A DNA stretch of 64,000 nt from Gemmatimonadota bacterium (GTDB lineage Bacteria > Gemmatimonadota > Gemmatimonadetes > Gemmatimonadales > Gemmatimonadaceae), in the NCBI GenBank assembly GCA_027307165.1, contig DAHUXM010000018.1, forward strand, positions 62,001-126,000. The letters run 5' to 3'. This document shows positions 25,104 to 33,889 of the stretch, in pieces. Below the pieces are notes generated by a model. That model had not been told where the DNA came from and made no database searches. It saw nothing but the letters and a program-made list of their open reading frames with translations. Position 1 is the first letter of the stretch. Every line of letters starts with the position of its first letter. Position numbers and translations under genes: made by a program.

Positions 25104-25911
25104 CTCTGGCCGTGGGATGGAACTGCAGATTCACAGTTGCAGTTCCATCCGCGGTAACGGTAACCGTTCCGTCCGCGATGCCGAGCATCGGCTGCCATGC
25201 ACGGATGTGGTGCACACCCGGCGGAACGCCATCAATGGTGAATGCGCCGGCGGCATCTGTGGTCGCGAAATACGGCTGATCCAGCACCACGACCCAGGCA
25301 CGCGACATCGGCCTGCTCTCCACGGAAAACTCGATCACCCCCGGTGTGCGCAGCAGCTTGTCATACGGAATTACCTGTCCGTCGTCGGTGAACGGCGCGA
25401 GCGCGACGGTATCGCCGGTCGCCACATTCGTCGCAAACACCGTCTCTGCGAGCGGATCGTAGTTCACTACGTTGAGTGCGCCACCTGTAACCACGGTCTG
25501 GACCTGTGGGTCCCACGCGCAGTTGTCATTCGTCAGCTGAAAGCGCCGCTGGCTCGGCAGGGACTTTCCCTGCCGGACGTCGGTAAGCCAGACGACCGCG
25601 TTCGCGACCTTGCCGTTGCTTCGCGCCAGCAGCTGGACAGTGAGCGGCTTGCCGCATCCATTCTGGTCCGCCGGGACGATGATGGCAGTGTCACCGGGCG
25701 GCGTTCCGGCGAAGGAGACCACTCCGCTGATCCTGCCACTGCTGGCCACCGAGCCACCATCGTAGGAAATCGACGATCGAGTGACGATTGCCGCGCGGTG
25801 GGCAGCCCCGACGGTATCAGCGAGGGCCTGAGCGGAGCTCTTGTCGCGACCCGAACAGGCGGCGACAAGAGCCAGGAACAATACGAGAACTGGGTGTCTG
25901 GAAACGTGCAT
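25084..25911 (-). CDS. Lipoprotein with carboxypeptidase-regulatory / cupredoxin-like fold
   Basis: 275 residues from the ATG at 25911, with lipobox LVAAC in the signal. Two beta-rich parts are seen. The first starts GRISGVVSFAGTPPGDTAI and includes the pair GCGKPL / NDNCAWDP, with two cysteines that could form a disulfide. The second is a C-terminal carboxypeptidase-regulatory-like module (FATTDAAGAFTIDGVPPGVHHIRAW). Similar proteins are annotated as carboxypeptidase-regulatory-like or methylamine-utilisation-like, without known activity. The periplasmic location is supported; the function is not. It is divergent from the GH18-like gene, with about 50 bp between starts, and its coding 3' end contains the hairpin at 25115-25150. 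Confidence 0.75.
   Translation of the reverse strand: MHVSRHPVLVLFLALVAACSGRDKSSAQALADTVGAAHRAAIVTRSSISYDGGSVASSGRISGVVSFAGTPPGDTAIIVPADQNGCGKPLTVQLLARSNGKVANAVVWLTDVRQGKSLPSQRRFQLTNDNCAWDPQVQTVVTGGALNVVNYDPLAETVFATNVATGDTVALAPFTDDGQVIPYDKLLRTPGVIEFSVESRPMSRAWVVVLDQPYFATTDAAGAFTIDGVPPGVHHIRAWQPMLGIADGTVTVTADGTATVNLQFHPTARAISGTG
25115..25150. terminator. Hairpin at the S9 peptidase / lipoprotein convergent junction, inside coding sequence
   Basis: Perfect 13-bp inverted repeat (arm GGATGGAACTGCA) with a 10-nt loop, 12 bp downstream of the S9 peptidase stop and within the last codons of the opposite-strand lipoprotein gene. No T-tract follows on either strand. Confidence 0.6.
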
Positions 25912-25960
25912 GCGACCAACTTCGAGTGCGAACAAGGATGAGTCTGCTAATTTACCAACG

Positions 25961-26986
25961 GTGACGACCAGATTCCTGGTACGAGCCCAAAACCCGTTGC
26001 GGCGGGGTGTACGCCTCGCCGCAGCCGTGAGTGTCGTGTGCGGCATGGCCGCCTGCGCGTCCGCGCGTGGCCGCCCCCCGGCAACAGGCGCCGAATTCTG
26101 GGGCTTCGTCGCGCCGTGGGATCCACGCAGCGAAGCCAGCACAGTGACGCACGATGCGCAGCTCGACGTGGTCATCTCGGGTTTCATAGTCCTGGATAGC
26201 GCAACGTTCCGGCCAACCGCACTCTACGCGGACTCGTCCGTGCGCAACAATCCCGGCAATCGCCGGCGCATGGCGCTCGTCACATCGTACCATGGCACGC
26301 GCTTTCACCCGGAAACGATCAGGGCTCTCGGAAGCGATTCCACCGTGCTCGGACAGGCGGCCGGACGCACGGCCGCGCTGCTAGGGAGCGCCGGCTATCG
26401 CGGCATGATTCTCGACTTCGAAGGGCTCACCCCCGACGACCTCGACGTTCTGATTCGCGTGAGCAACGCGTTCGCGGACTCCGCACGCGCACACGGCGTA
26501 TCACCGACGGGGATGGCGATTCCCGCAACCGATACCGCCGCGTATCCTGGCCGGCCGCTGCTCAGCGCGGTCGATTTTCTGGTGGTGATGCTGTACGACC
26601 AGCACTGGCTGACGTCACCGCCGGGCCCGATCGCGTCGCCGGACTGGGCGATGCGCGCACTTGGAATGCGTGCCAGTGACGTGGGGAGCTCGCGCGTGGT
26701 CGCCGCGTTCCCGATCTACGGATACCAGTGGCGCTCGGATAGCGCGACGGCGGTCGTATCCTTCGCGGACGCCGAGGCGTTGGCGCGGGGCGCGCACGTC
26801 CCGCTGCAGCGCGATCCGGCGTCGAACACGCTCCACGCCCAGTCGGATGGGTGGAGCGTGTGGGTGAGCGACGCAAAGTTGCTCGATTCGCTCGTTCGCG
26901 GCGCGCGCCGCACCGGAATCACCAAGTTCGCGCTGTGGAGACTTGGTCTCGAAGATCCAAAGATATGGACCGACGTCGTGCGTTGA
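25961..26986 (+). CDS. Lipoprotein with GH18-like (spore-peptidoglycan-hydrolase type) TIM barrel
   Basis: 341 residues from the GTG at 25961. An N-terminal lipoprotein-type signal has the lipobox GMAAC. The barrel motif AGYRGMILDFEGL matches the D-x-x-E catalytic strand of GH18 enzymes such as SleL/YaaH-like glucosaminidases (usually G-I-N-I-D-F-E). MLYDQHW further on is the strand-6 Y-D motif. The likely substrate is a beta-1,4-linked N-acetylglucosamine polymer, perhaps peptidoglycan; this is a family inference. Only the terminal D-F-E of the motif is present, so catalytic competence is uncertain. An ATG at 25910 is a less likely start because it precedes the signal by many non-signal residues. 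Confidence 0.7.
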   Translation: MTTRFLVRAQNPLRRGVRLAAAVSVVCGMAACASARGRPPATGAEFWGFVAPWDPRSEASTVTHDAQLDVVISGFIVLDSATFRPTALYADSSVRNNPGNRRRMALVTSYHGTRFHPETIRALGSDSTVLGQAAGRTAALLGSAGYRGMILDFEGLTPDDLDVLIRVSNAFADSARAHGVSPTGMAIPATDTAAYPGRPLLSAVDFLVVMLYDQHWLTSPPGPIASPDWAMRALGMRASDVGSSRVVAAFPIYGYQWRSDSATAVVSFADAEALARGAHVPLQRDPASNTLHAQSDGWSVWVSDAKLLDSLVRGARRTGITKFALWRLGLEDPKIWTDVVR

Positions 26987-27006
26987 CGGTCGAACGTCGA
27001 CGCACG
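26977..27006. terminator. Hairpin overlapping the stop of the GH18-like gene, before the convergent M24 peptidase
   Basis: 11-bp stem (CGTGCGTTGAC with GTCGACGCACG, one T-G pair) and an 8-nt loop. It includes the stop codon at 26984-26986 and lies in the 39-bp gap to the convergent gene. No T-tract. Confidence 0.55.
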
Positions 27007-27025
27007 CCGTCGGCGCGCGACCGGG

Positions 27026-28204
27026 TTACACGATGAACAGATCTTCCTGAATGCGGCTCGGCGTGATGAGCAGAGATCCCTCCGAAACGTATCCATTGAC
27101 CTCGGTCCGCATCCCCACCTGCCCCGGTATGTAGATACCAGGCTCGATCGAGAAGGCAACACCGGGGAGAAGGACGCGCACGTCGCGGCTCTCGAGATTG
27201 TCGATGTTCGGTCCGGATCCGTGTATGTCGCGCGAGTCTATGGAATGGCCCGTACGGTGGGTGAATTTTTCTCCGAAGCCGCGCTCCGTTATGTAATTGC
27301 GCGCAGCGTCGTCGGCTTCGCCGCCCGTGACCGGGACTCCATTCTCGATGCGGTCGCGAAGCACTGCGATCGCCGCGTCGCGCGCACCGCGAACAGTCTC
27401 CCAGATCGTGGCGTTCGCCGCGCTGGCAGGTCCCAGCGACCCCATCCACGTCTGGTCGGCGTACACACCGTCGGGCTCGCGTGCCCAGAGATCGATCAAC
27501 AGAATATCGCCGTCGTTGATCGGCTCCGACTGCTCCGCGGTGGGCTCGTAGTGCGGATTGGCCGCGCTCAGTCCGGTCGAAACGTTCGGGCCGTGATCCG
27601 TGAACAGACCCGCTTCGTCGAATTCCTGACGGATGAGCTGCTGCAGCTCGTACTCGCGCATCGGACTGCCCGAGCGCGCCTTTTCGCCTGCGAGCGCCAT
27701 TGCGTTACGCGCGATCCGCGCCAGGTGCTCCGCAGCGCGTTTGTGTGACGCGAGCTGCTCCGGCGTCCACACGGCGTAGATGCGTGTGACGAGATCGGCC
27801 GACGTCAGGACTTCTGCGCCTGCGTTGCGCACCATCTCGACCACGCCTGCGGGGATGCGATCGAGATACGGCACTGCGTCTCCGGCGGAATACTCCATCG
27901 CCACATGCTTGCCGGATACGGTCTTTGCAAGAAAAGCCTCCAGATCGCGCCAACTGCTGTAGACGTACTTTGTCCAGTTGGATGGCCACGTCTCCCAGGG
28001 GCCCTGCTCTATCGCGTGAGTTATCGCGACCGGATTCCCGTCGCGCGGTATGTAGCAGAAATAGCGGCGCGTCACCATGCCCGAGATGCCGACGATGCTC
28101 GCGGCGATCGGGTTCGTTCCGCGGAAATCATACAACAGCCAGCCGTCCACGCCCGCGTCGGCGATGGCAGCGCGAATTTCATCGAGTTTAGAGACAAGCA
28201 GCAT
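27026..28204 (-). CDS. M24-family metallopeptidase, Xaa-Pro aminopeptidase type
   Basis: 392 residues. An N-terminal creatinase-like domain (about residues 5-145) is followed by a pita-bread catalytic domain. The dinuclear-metal ligands are all visible: Asp in LLIDLWA, Asp in VYADQTW, His in HRTGHSID, Glu in AFSIEPGIY and Glu in MRTEVNGYV. It should remove N-terminal residues preceding proline (Pro-X peptides) in the cytoplasm, as there is no signal peptide. The upstream gene on the same strand ends 16 bp before it. Confidence 0.92.
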   Translation of the reverse strand: MLLVSKLDEIRAAIADAGVDGWLLYDFRGTNPIAASIVGISGMVTRRYFCYIPRDGNPVAITHAIEQGPWETWPSNWTKYVYSSWRDLEAFLAKTVSGKHVAMEYSAGDAVPYLDRIPAGVVEMVRNAGAEVLTSADLVTRIYAVWTPEQLASHKRAAEHLARIARNAMALAGEKARSGSPMREYELQQLIRQEFDEAGLFTDHGPNVSTGLSAANPHYEPTAEQSEPINDGDILLIDLWAREPDGVYADQTWMGSLGPASAANATIWETVRGARDAAIAVLRDRIENGVPVTGGEADDAARNYITERGFGEKFTHRTGHSIDSRDIHGSGPNIDNLESRDVRVLLPGVAFSIEPGIYIPGQVGMRTEVNGYVSEGSLLITPSRIQEDLFIV

Positions 28205-28220
28205 TTCTCAGGGCCTTCTG

Positions 28221-28772
28221 TCAGGTAAGAGTAAGAAGAGTCAACAGCTCACGGAGCGCAGCGTCGTAGTACTCGCGACCAGGCTCGTCGGCACCCGCCG
28301 ACACAGGCGCGCGTGCAGGAACATCCATCCGAAGTACCGGTCCTGACCGGTTGAGCTTGGCTCCGAAGTACCGGGCGAGCAGTTTCTGCGCCTGCCGCCG
28401 TGCAATTGGCCGCGCGATGATGCGCGGGAGCACGCTCACGCTGCCGCGCATGAGGGCAGACAGGCGGCCGTACGCAGCACGCGCAATGGTGACACCCGCG
28501 CTCCGGAACAATTCGATCGCGTCCGGCCGCCGGCCCATGAGCCGGGCGAGGGCGACGACTTCGGCTTCCGGTATCGGGTGGCCGCGCTTGACAGCCTCGG
28601 TGTAACGCCTGATCTGAGCGTAGATGGTATCGGTCGTTCCCAATCGCTTGTTGAGGAACTCCGGAGCATATTCCGCCTCGCCATCGCCGTCCGGGCGGTC
28701 AGCTTCGCGCACGGCCTCGAGTAGAGAAAGCGGCACGAGCGGATCGACTGACGTGGAATGGGCTGGCGACAT
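28221..28772 (-). CDS. Conserved-looking protein of unknown function
   Basis: 183 residues; no family recognised. It is soluble and mostly helical by composition, with an acidic N-terminal region (EADRPDGDGEAEYAPEFL), an Arg/Ala-rich middle and a hydrophobic C-terminal LRELLTLLTLT. It lies 16 bp upstream of the M24 peptidase on the same strand and 27 bp from the divergent start of the DUF92 operon. Normal codon usage and a clean start make it a probable real gene. Confidence 0.6.
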   Translation of the reverse strand: MSPAHSTSVDPLVPLSLLEAVREADRPDGDGEAEYAPEFLNKRLGTTDTIYAQIRRYTEAVKRGHPIPEAEVVALARLMGRRPDAIELFRSAGVTIARAAYGRLSALMRGSVSVLPRIIARPIARRQAQKLLARYFGAKLNRSGPVLRMDVPARAPVSAGADEPGREYYDAALRELLTLLTLT

Positions 28773-28799
28773 ATTAGAGCGCCAAGTTAACTCCCACGG

Positions 28800-29660
28800 G
28801 TGACTGAGACAATTTTCGCGCAGATCGGAAGCTTGAGTATGCCGGGCCGCGCCCTCACCGGGCTCGTCCTCGCGATCGCGGCAGCGCTGCTGGCTCGGCG
28901 AGCACGGTCGCTGAGCGGGAGCGGAGCCGTCGCTGCAGCCGCGTGCGGGACGTTGTGCGTCATCGGGGGCTGGCGCTGGGCCGGACTGCTGATTGCCTAT
29001 TTCCTGGCCGCGGCGGCCCTCTCATGGGCCGGCAAGGACGACAAGGAAGCACGCAGTGCCGGCATCATTTCCAAGGGTGGACGTCGCGACGCAAGGCAGG
29101 TTCTGGCGAACGGAGGGGTCTATTCGCTTGTTGCAGCCCTCAGCGCAGCGGTTCCTGCCACAGCACTGGTCTGGGGGGCCATCGGCGCGCTGGCAGCGGC
29201 CTCAGCGGACACGTGGGCAACAGAATTGGGGGTCTGGCTGGGAGGCGATCCGAGATTGATCACTAATGGAACGATCGTCCGTCCAGGTACATCCGGCGGG
29301 GTGACCGGTGCCGGACTCCTGGGCTCCGTCTCGGGTGCGGCATGGGTTGCGCTCTGCGCCATGCTGGCCGGTTTTCGGGGACATGGCGTCGTCCTCGCCG
29401 CACTCATCGGCGGCTTTGGCGGATCGATCGTCGACTCGCTGCTCGGCGCGACCGTGCAGGAGCGGCGCTGGTGCGACGACTGCGCAGAACCTACGGAACG
29501 GACAGTTCACCTCTGCGGGGCTACCGCCCGCCGAGTCGGAGGAATCATTCGACTCGACAACGACGTAGTAAACCTACTTTCCACCGTAGCGGGTCTGTTG
29601 ATCGGAGTCATCGCTTATTGCATCGCAAGAAACTTCGGAGACTGGGGATCGATTTGGTAA
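28800..29660 (+). CDS. DUF92-family membrane protein (TMEM19 / VTE6-like)
   Basis: 286 residues from the GTG at 28800, with six to seven hydrophobic helices. DUF92 features are SGSGAVAAAACGTLCVIGG, ISKGGRRDARQVLANGG, ASADTWATELGVW and GGFGGSIVDSLLGATVQER. It also has a Cys-rich loop (RRWCDDCAEPTE...HLC) typical of the family. The plant member VTE6 phosphorylates phytyl phosphate, so an isoprenoid-phosphate kinase role is a reasonable family-based guess, not shown here. It is the first gene of the 28.8-33.8 kb operon, 13 bp before a geranylgeranyl-reductase-like gene. Confidence 0.85.
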   Translation: MTETIFAQIGSLSMPGRALTGLVLAIAAALLARRARSLSGSGAVAAAACGTLCVIGGWRWAGLLIAYFLAAAALSWAGKDDKEARSAGIISKGGRRDARQVLANGGVYSLVAALSAAVPATALVWGAIGALAAASADTWATELGVWLGGDPRLITNGTIVRPGTSGGVTGAGLLGSVSGAAWVALCAMLAGFRGHGVVLAALIGGFGGSIVDSLLGATVQERRWCDDCAEPTERTVHLCGATARRVGGIIRLDNDVVNLLSTVAGLLIGVIAYCIARNFGDWGSIW

Positions 29661-29673
29661 CGGCAGTACGTCG

Positions 29674-30900
29674 ATGAGAAAGACGCAAGTGATAGTCGTC
29701 GGAGCGGGGCCCGGGGGATCATCCACGGCATGGCATCTCGCAAAGTTGGGAATCGATGTGGCGCTGCTGGATCGCGCGACGTTTCCGCGTGACAAGATCT
29801 GCGCCGAGTATCTCAGCCCTCAAGCATCGCGCATCATCGCCGCGATGGGGGCGATGAAGCAGCTCGAAGCATCCGGTCCCGCACAGCTGACGGGCATGCG
29901 CGTCCGCGCGCCAAACGGCTACGAGATACACGGAAGCTTCATCGCAGACCACGGATACCGCGCGTTCCACGATCGAGGGATCGCGGTGCGGAGATCGATA
30001 CTCGATGCGATCCTCGTGGAGCAGGCACAGGCGGCCGGCGCGACGCTCGTGCAACGTGCACGAGTAACCGATGTGATTCGCGACGGCAGCGGCCGCACCT
30101 GCGGGGTGACCATTCTGGATTCGGATGGCTCCACGCGAGAGATGAGGGCACCGCTGGTCATTGGCGCAGACGGTCTGCGCTCAGTCGTGGGCCGCAGACT
30201 GGGACTCACGCGTGTCTCACGCATTCCGCGCCGCATCGCGTTCGTGGCGCACTTCCGGAACTTGCCCGGGGTCACGGAAGTTGGCGAGATGCACGTCGAG
30301 AAGGACGGATACGTTGGCATCGCCGACGTCGGAAACGGTCTGACCACCGTCGCGCTGGTGGTGCCGGCGCGCGCCGCGCGCGACGCAGCGGTGGATCCGG
30401 ACGCGATGCTGGACGAGTGGCTTATCGGTCATCCGCATCTCGCTGCGCGGTTCGCAGTCGCCGAGCGCGTCGAGCCCGTTCGTGCGACCGGACCGTTTGC
30501 GTCGTACACGAAGAGAGCGTGGGCGCGCGGCGCAGCGCTGGTGGGAGATGCCGCCGATTTCTTCGATCCGTTCACTGGCGAGGGCGTGTACAGCGCGTTG
30601 CGCGGCGGCGAGCTGCTGACGCCTTTTGCGGCCGAGGCAGCGACCAACGCAGCTGGCGCGGATCGGGCGCTCGCCGCGTACGACCGCGCGCGCCACGCGG
30701 AGTTCCACGGAAAGTGGCGGGTTGAGAGGCTGATCGCGGCGACCGTAGCCGTGCCCGCACTCATCAACCATGCGGCGCGCGCACTGTCGAGGCGCAAGGA
30801 AATGGCAGATGTGCTCGTAGGGGTGGCCGGGGATTTCGTGCCGGCGAGCCAGGTGTTGAGGGTCGGGTATTTCGCGCGGCTGTTACTGTTCGGTGTATGA
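29674..30900 (+). CDS. FAD-dependent oxidoreductase, geranylgeranyl-reductase / aromatic-hydroxylase family
   Basis: 408 residues. The N-terminal dinucleotide-binding motif VVGAGPGGSSTAW is followed by the DKICAEYLSPQA stretch. The second FAD motif ALVGDAADFFDPFTGEGVYSALRGGELL (residues about 289-317) places it in the geranylgeranyl-reductase-like branch. Members reduce isoprenoid double bonds or hydroxylate/halogenate substrates. The flavin reductase gene overlaps it by 4 bp (ATGA), which argues for a reduced-flavin supply. The substrate is unknown. The first part of the sequence lacks a halogenase WxWxIP motif as far as I can read. Confidence 0.87.
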   Translation: MRKTQVIVVGAGPGGSSTAWHLAKLGIDVALLDRATFPRDKICAEYLSPQASRIIAAMGAMKQLEASGPAQLTGMRVRAPNGYEIHGSFIADHGYRAFHDRGIAVRRSILDAILVEQAQAAGATLVQRARVTDVIRDGSGRTCGVTILDSDGSTREMRAPLVIGADGLRSVVGRRLGLTRVSRIPRRIAFVAHFRNLPGVTEVGEMHVEKDGYVGIADVGNGLTTVALVVPARAARDAAVDPDAMLDEWLIGHPHLAARFAVAERVEPVRATGPFASYTKRAWARGAALVGDAADFFDPFTGEGVYSALRGGELLTPFAAEAATNAAGADRALAAYDRARHAEFHGKWRVERLIAATVAVPALINHAARALSRRKEMADVLVGVAGDFVPASQVLRVGYFARLLLFGV

Positions 30901-31373
30901 GCCTCGATCCAGATGCATTCAGAGCAGTAATGGGAAGGTTCGCAAGTGGGGTTACGGTCGTGACGGCGACCGACGACGCCGGATCCGCCTACGGCATGAC
31001 GGTCAGCGCCTTTGCATCGGTGTCGCTGCAGCCACCACTGGTGGTGATGTGCATCGATCACGCCGCCTCGCTGCACGACACACTGACGAGCGCGCCCTAC
31101 TTCGCGGTGAACATCCTTGCATCCACGCAGGAGCCGATCGCGCGACGGTTCGCGGAGACGGGCGCGCAACGATTCGAGGGAATCGGCTACCGGAATGGCG
31201 AGAATGGCGTGCCGATCCTCAATGACGTGCTCGCATTTGTCGAGTGCAAACGCGTATCCTCTGCCGAAGCAGGCGATCACACCGTCATCATCGGAGAGAC
31301 AGTGGCGGCATCGATGCGTGATGCGCGGCCGTTACTCTACTACCGCGGTGGATTCGCCCAGTTGGAGCGCTAG
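30897..31373 (+). CDS. Flavin reductase (DIM6/NTAB family)
   Basis: 158 residues. It begins DAFRAVMGRFASGVTVVTA with the GMTVSAFASVSLQPPLVVMC core, the standard FMN-binding fold of NAD(P)H:flavin oxidoreductases that feed two-component monooxygenases. FAVNILASTQEPIARRFA continues the family pattern. It starts on the ATGA overlap with the flavoprotein gene, so the two proteins are probably made in equal amounts and work as a pair, though the partner belongs to a branch that often does not need one. Confidence 0.93.
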   Translation: MSLDPDAFRAVMGRFASGVTVVTATDDAGSAYGMTVSAFASVSLQPPLVVMCIDHAASLHDTLTSAPYFAVNILASTQEPIARRFAETGAQRFEGIGYRNGENGVPILNDVLAFVECKRVSSAEAGDHTVIIGETVAASMRDARPLLYYRGGFAQLER

Positions 31374-31382
31374 GGGCCAACG

Positions 31383-32096
31383 ATGCCAGGGTTGCTGACG
31401 CCGCCGCGGAGATACGGCAAGGAGCTGCTCGATTCCCGGCAGGAAGATGAGAGGCTCGTACTCCGAACCGTCGAGGACATCCGACGCTCGAACATCATCT
31501 TCAGTGGAACGCGCTCGGCGATCACGGAGCTTGCGTTGCACTTCGCGCGCCTTCCCAAAGCGGCGACGCTGTTGGACGTAGGGACGGGACGCGGTGACAT
31601 TCCGCATGCGGCGGCCGTGGCCGCCGCCGCTCACGATATAGCTCTGACCACTTTGGGATTGGACGCCGAGCCCGCGATTGCGAGAGCGGCGTCCGGTTCG
31701 GTGTCGTACGCGATATGCGGCAGCGGACTTGCACTGCCATTTGGTGATGGAAGCGTGGATGTCGTGATGTGCTCGCAGACACTGCATCATTTTCGCGGTG
31801 ACGAAGAGCGCGCACTGCTGCGCGAGATGAATCGCGTGGCTCGGCTGGCAGTCGTCGTGAGCGACCTGCAGCGCAGCTGGATCGCGGCTGCTGGTTTCTG
31901 GGTTGCATCGTTTCCGCTTCGGTTTCACAGCGTTACACGACACGATGGCGTGCTGTCGGTAATGCGAGGATACACACCGGCAGAATTATCGACGGCCGTA
32001 TTCGACGCGGTTGGCGTGCAACCGCCGGTGCATCGGCGTCTTGGCTTCAGGGTCACGACGAGCTGGCTACCGACCGCGAGCGAGTGTGCAACGTGA
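31383..32096 (+). CDS. Class I SAM-dependent methyltransferase
   Basis: 237 residues. SAM motif I is TLLDVGTGRGDIP (about residues 59-71), with an acidic residue after the second strand (LGLDAEP) and CSQTLHHFR as the motif IV region. Methyltransferases with this N-terminal region (RRYGKELLDSRQ) are often found beside type III polyketide synthases; that is a recollection of context, not evidence here. The start is 9 bp after the flavin reductase stop. The end overlaps the SRPBCC gene by 4 bp (GTGA). Confidence 0.9.
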   Translation: MPGLLTPPRRYGKELLDSRQEDERLVLRTVEDIRRSNIIFSGTRSAITELALHFARLPKAATLLDVGTGRGDIPHAAAVAAAAHDIALTTLGLDAEPAIARAASGSVSYAICGSGLALPFGDGSVDVVMCSQTLHHFRGDEERALLREMNRVARLAVVVSDLQRSWIAAAGFWVASFPLRFHSVTRHDGVLSVMRGYTPAELSTAVFDAVGVQPPVHRRLGFRVTTSWLPTASECAT

Positions 32097-32587
32097 TCGA
32101 CCTCGGGCCGATGCCAGCTGGCTGCCGCATGCACGTCATGGACGAGCTCGAGGTGCGCGCACCGTTGCGCCGTATCTTCGCGCTCGCGCGAGATGTGACT
32201 CGCTGGCCGGAACATCTTCCGCATTATCGCTTCGTCCGGTTCAATAGCCAGGAGATGGACGGTGGCGGAGTGGTGGAGATGTCGGCCAACAGACAGTTCG
32301 GATTGCTCGACTGGCCAACCTGGTGGCGATCCGACATGCAGGTGATCGACAGCGCACCGGCAGTCCGCTTTCGGCACGTTGCGGGTATTACGCGTGGAAT
32401 GGACGTCGAGTGGAGCTTCGAGCCCACGCCGGCGGGGACGCACGTTCGCGTCCTGCACGTGTGGAATGGACCCGGGTGGCCGCTTGTCGGAGAGATTGCG
32501 GCTACGACGGTGATTGGACCAGTGTTCGTGCACGGCATCGCGTCGCGCACTCTTGCAGGGCTGGCACGCGTGGCGGAGGCCGAATGA
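32093..32587 (+). CDS. SRPBCC-superfamily protein (polyketide cyclase/dehydrase-like)
   Basis: 164 residues from the GTG at 32093 overlapping the methyltransferase stop; a GTG at 32084 is also in frame. The START/Bet v1-like fold is indicated by DELEVRAPLRRIFALARDVTRWPEHLPHYR, a classic first strand and helix, and by alternating hydrophobic strands (GMDVEWSFEPTPAGTHVRVLHVW). Members bind hydrophobic ligands and some are aromatase/cyclases for polyketides. Its place between a methyltransferase and a ketosynthase supports a biosynthetic role. The stop overlaps the ketosynthase start (ATGA). Confidence 0.82.
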   Translation: MIDLGPMPAGCRMHVMDELEVRAPLRRIFALARDVTRWPEHLPHYRFVRFNSQEMDGGGVVEMSANRQFGLLDWPTWWRSDMQVIDSAPAVRFRHVAGITRGMDVEWSFEPTPAGTHVRVLHVWNGPGWPLVGEIAATTVIGPVFVHGIASRTLAGLARVAEAE

Positions 32588-33828
32588 GGGGCAGGCGAAG
32601 AGTAGTCATAACAGGGATCGGCGCGATAACACCAATAGGCTCCACGAAGGAGGGAATGTGGGACGGCGTGTTGCGTGAGCGATCGGCAGTACGCTCGCTC
32701 ACGCGATTCGATCCGACCATCTTTCGCAGCCACAACGCTGCCGAGGTTCCGGATTTCGATCCAAACGATTTCATCGAGAGCAAGCGCGCGCGACGACTGG
32801 ACAGGTTCGGTCAGTTTTCCGTGGCCGCGGCGAAGCAGGCCATCGAGGACTCCGAAATCGATCTGGCCACGGAGGATAGAGACAGAGTCGGCGCCATGAT
32901 GGGCACTGCGCTCGGCGGCGTCGGTTACGCGGAAGACCAGCTCAGCGTGTTTCTGCGGGAAGGGTTGCGCGCGGTCGATGCAACGCTCGCTCTCGCCGTG
33001 TTCGGCGGCGCAGCCAGCTGCAATATCGCGATCGAGCTGGGTGTGACGGGTCCGAACTCGACCAACGCGATGAGCTGCGCGTCTGGTGCGATGGCGATCG
33101 GCGAAGCGTTCCGCCAGATCCGCGACGGTTACGCCGACGTCATGATAGCAGGAGGAGCGGAGGCACCGCTCGCGCCGCTCTGCTTTGGCGCCTTCGCTCT
33201 CATACGTGCGATGTCCACCCGCAACGACGATCCCGAGCACGCGTCGCGACCGTTCGATCACGAACGTGATGGATTCGTGATGGGCGAGGGCACCGCTGTG
33301 TTGATACTGGAGGAACACGATCGCGCAGTATCACGCGGCGCGCGAATCTACGCGGAAATCTGTGGTTATGGCACGACCAACGACGCGCATCACATGACGG
33401 CACCTCTGCCGGACGGAACGCAGGCCGCGCGTGCGATGCGGATGGCGCTGAGCGACGCAGCGGTGGCGCCATCGGAGATCGGATACATCAACGCGCACGG
33501 CAGCTCGACTCCGCTCAACGATCCGACCGAGACAGTGGCGATCAAGCAGGTCTTCGGCGATTCCGCCGCAACCGTGCAGGCTAGCGGAACGAAGGGATAT
33601 TACGGCCATGCGTTGGGTGCATCGGGAGCGATAGAGGCTGCGATCTGCGCCCTCGCCATCGATCGCGAATGGCTTCCGCCAACAGTGAACCTTACCGAGC
33701 GCGATCCGGCGTGCGATCTTAACTACATCACGGGGACAGGGCATTCCGACCGGGTGGAGCACGTGCTCAGCAACTCGTTTGGATTCGGCGGCATCAATGC
33801 CGCGCTGGTCTTCCGCCGGGTAGTGTAG
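32584..33828 (+). CDS. Beta-ketoacyl-ACP synthase, FabF-like (KAS II)
   Basis: 414 residues from the ATG at 32584, fixed by the ATGA overlap. A thiolase-fold condensing enzyme. The catalytic triad is intact: Cys165 in NAMSCASGAM, His305 in INAHGSSTPLND and His342 in KGYYGHALGASG. The C-terminal NSFGFGGINAAL gate is also present. It should extend an ACP-bound acyl chain with malonyl-ACP. It lies at the end of an operon with tailoring-type enzymes and without ACP, ketoreductase or acyltransferase genes, which sets it apart from a housekeeping fab cluster. Confidence 0.92.
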   Translation: MRGRRRVVITGIGAITPIGSTKEGMWDGVLRERSAVRSLTRFDPTIFRSHNAAEVPDFDPNDFIESKRARRLDRFGQFSVAAAKQAIEDSEIDLATEDRDRVGAMMGTALGGVGYAEDQLSVFLREGLRAVDATLALAVFGGAASCNIAIELGVTGPNSTNAMSCASGAMAIGEAFRQIRDGYADVMIAGGAEAPLAPLCFGAFALIRAMSTRNDDPEHASRPFDHERDGFVMGEGTAVLILEEHDRAVSRGARIYAEICGYGTTNDAHHMTAPLPDGTQAARAMRMALSDAAVAPSEIGYINAHGSSTPLNDPTETVAIKQVFGDSAATVQASGTKGYYGHALGASGAIEAAICALAIDREWLPPTVNLTERDPACDLNYITGTGHSDRVEHVLSNSFGFGGINAALVFRRVV

Positions 33829-33838
33829 CGACGCGCAT

Positions 33839-33862
33839 CCGGGCGCCTCGCAAGGCACCCGG
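33839..33862 (+). terminator. Hairpin after the ketosynthase operon
   Basis: Arms CCGGG-C-GCC and GGC-A-CCCGG (8 bp with one C-A mismatch), loop TCGCAA, 10 bp after the ketosynthase stop. Only a short T-rich stretch follows (CCTTGTTT), so it is a weak intrinsic terminator candidate. Confidence 0.45.
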
Positions 33863-33889
33863 TCAACCTTGTTTCGGACGGGGTAACGC

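Noticed and set aside
32584..33828. Type III polyketide synthase
   Set aside because: The neighbours recall such clusters, but the motifs (Cys-His-His, NSFGFGG end) are FabF-like.
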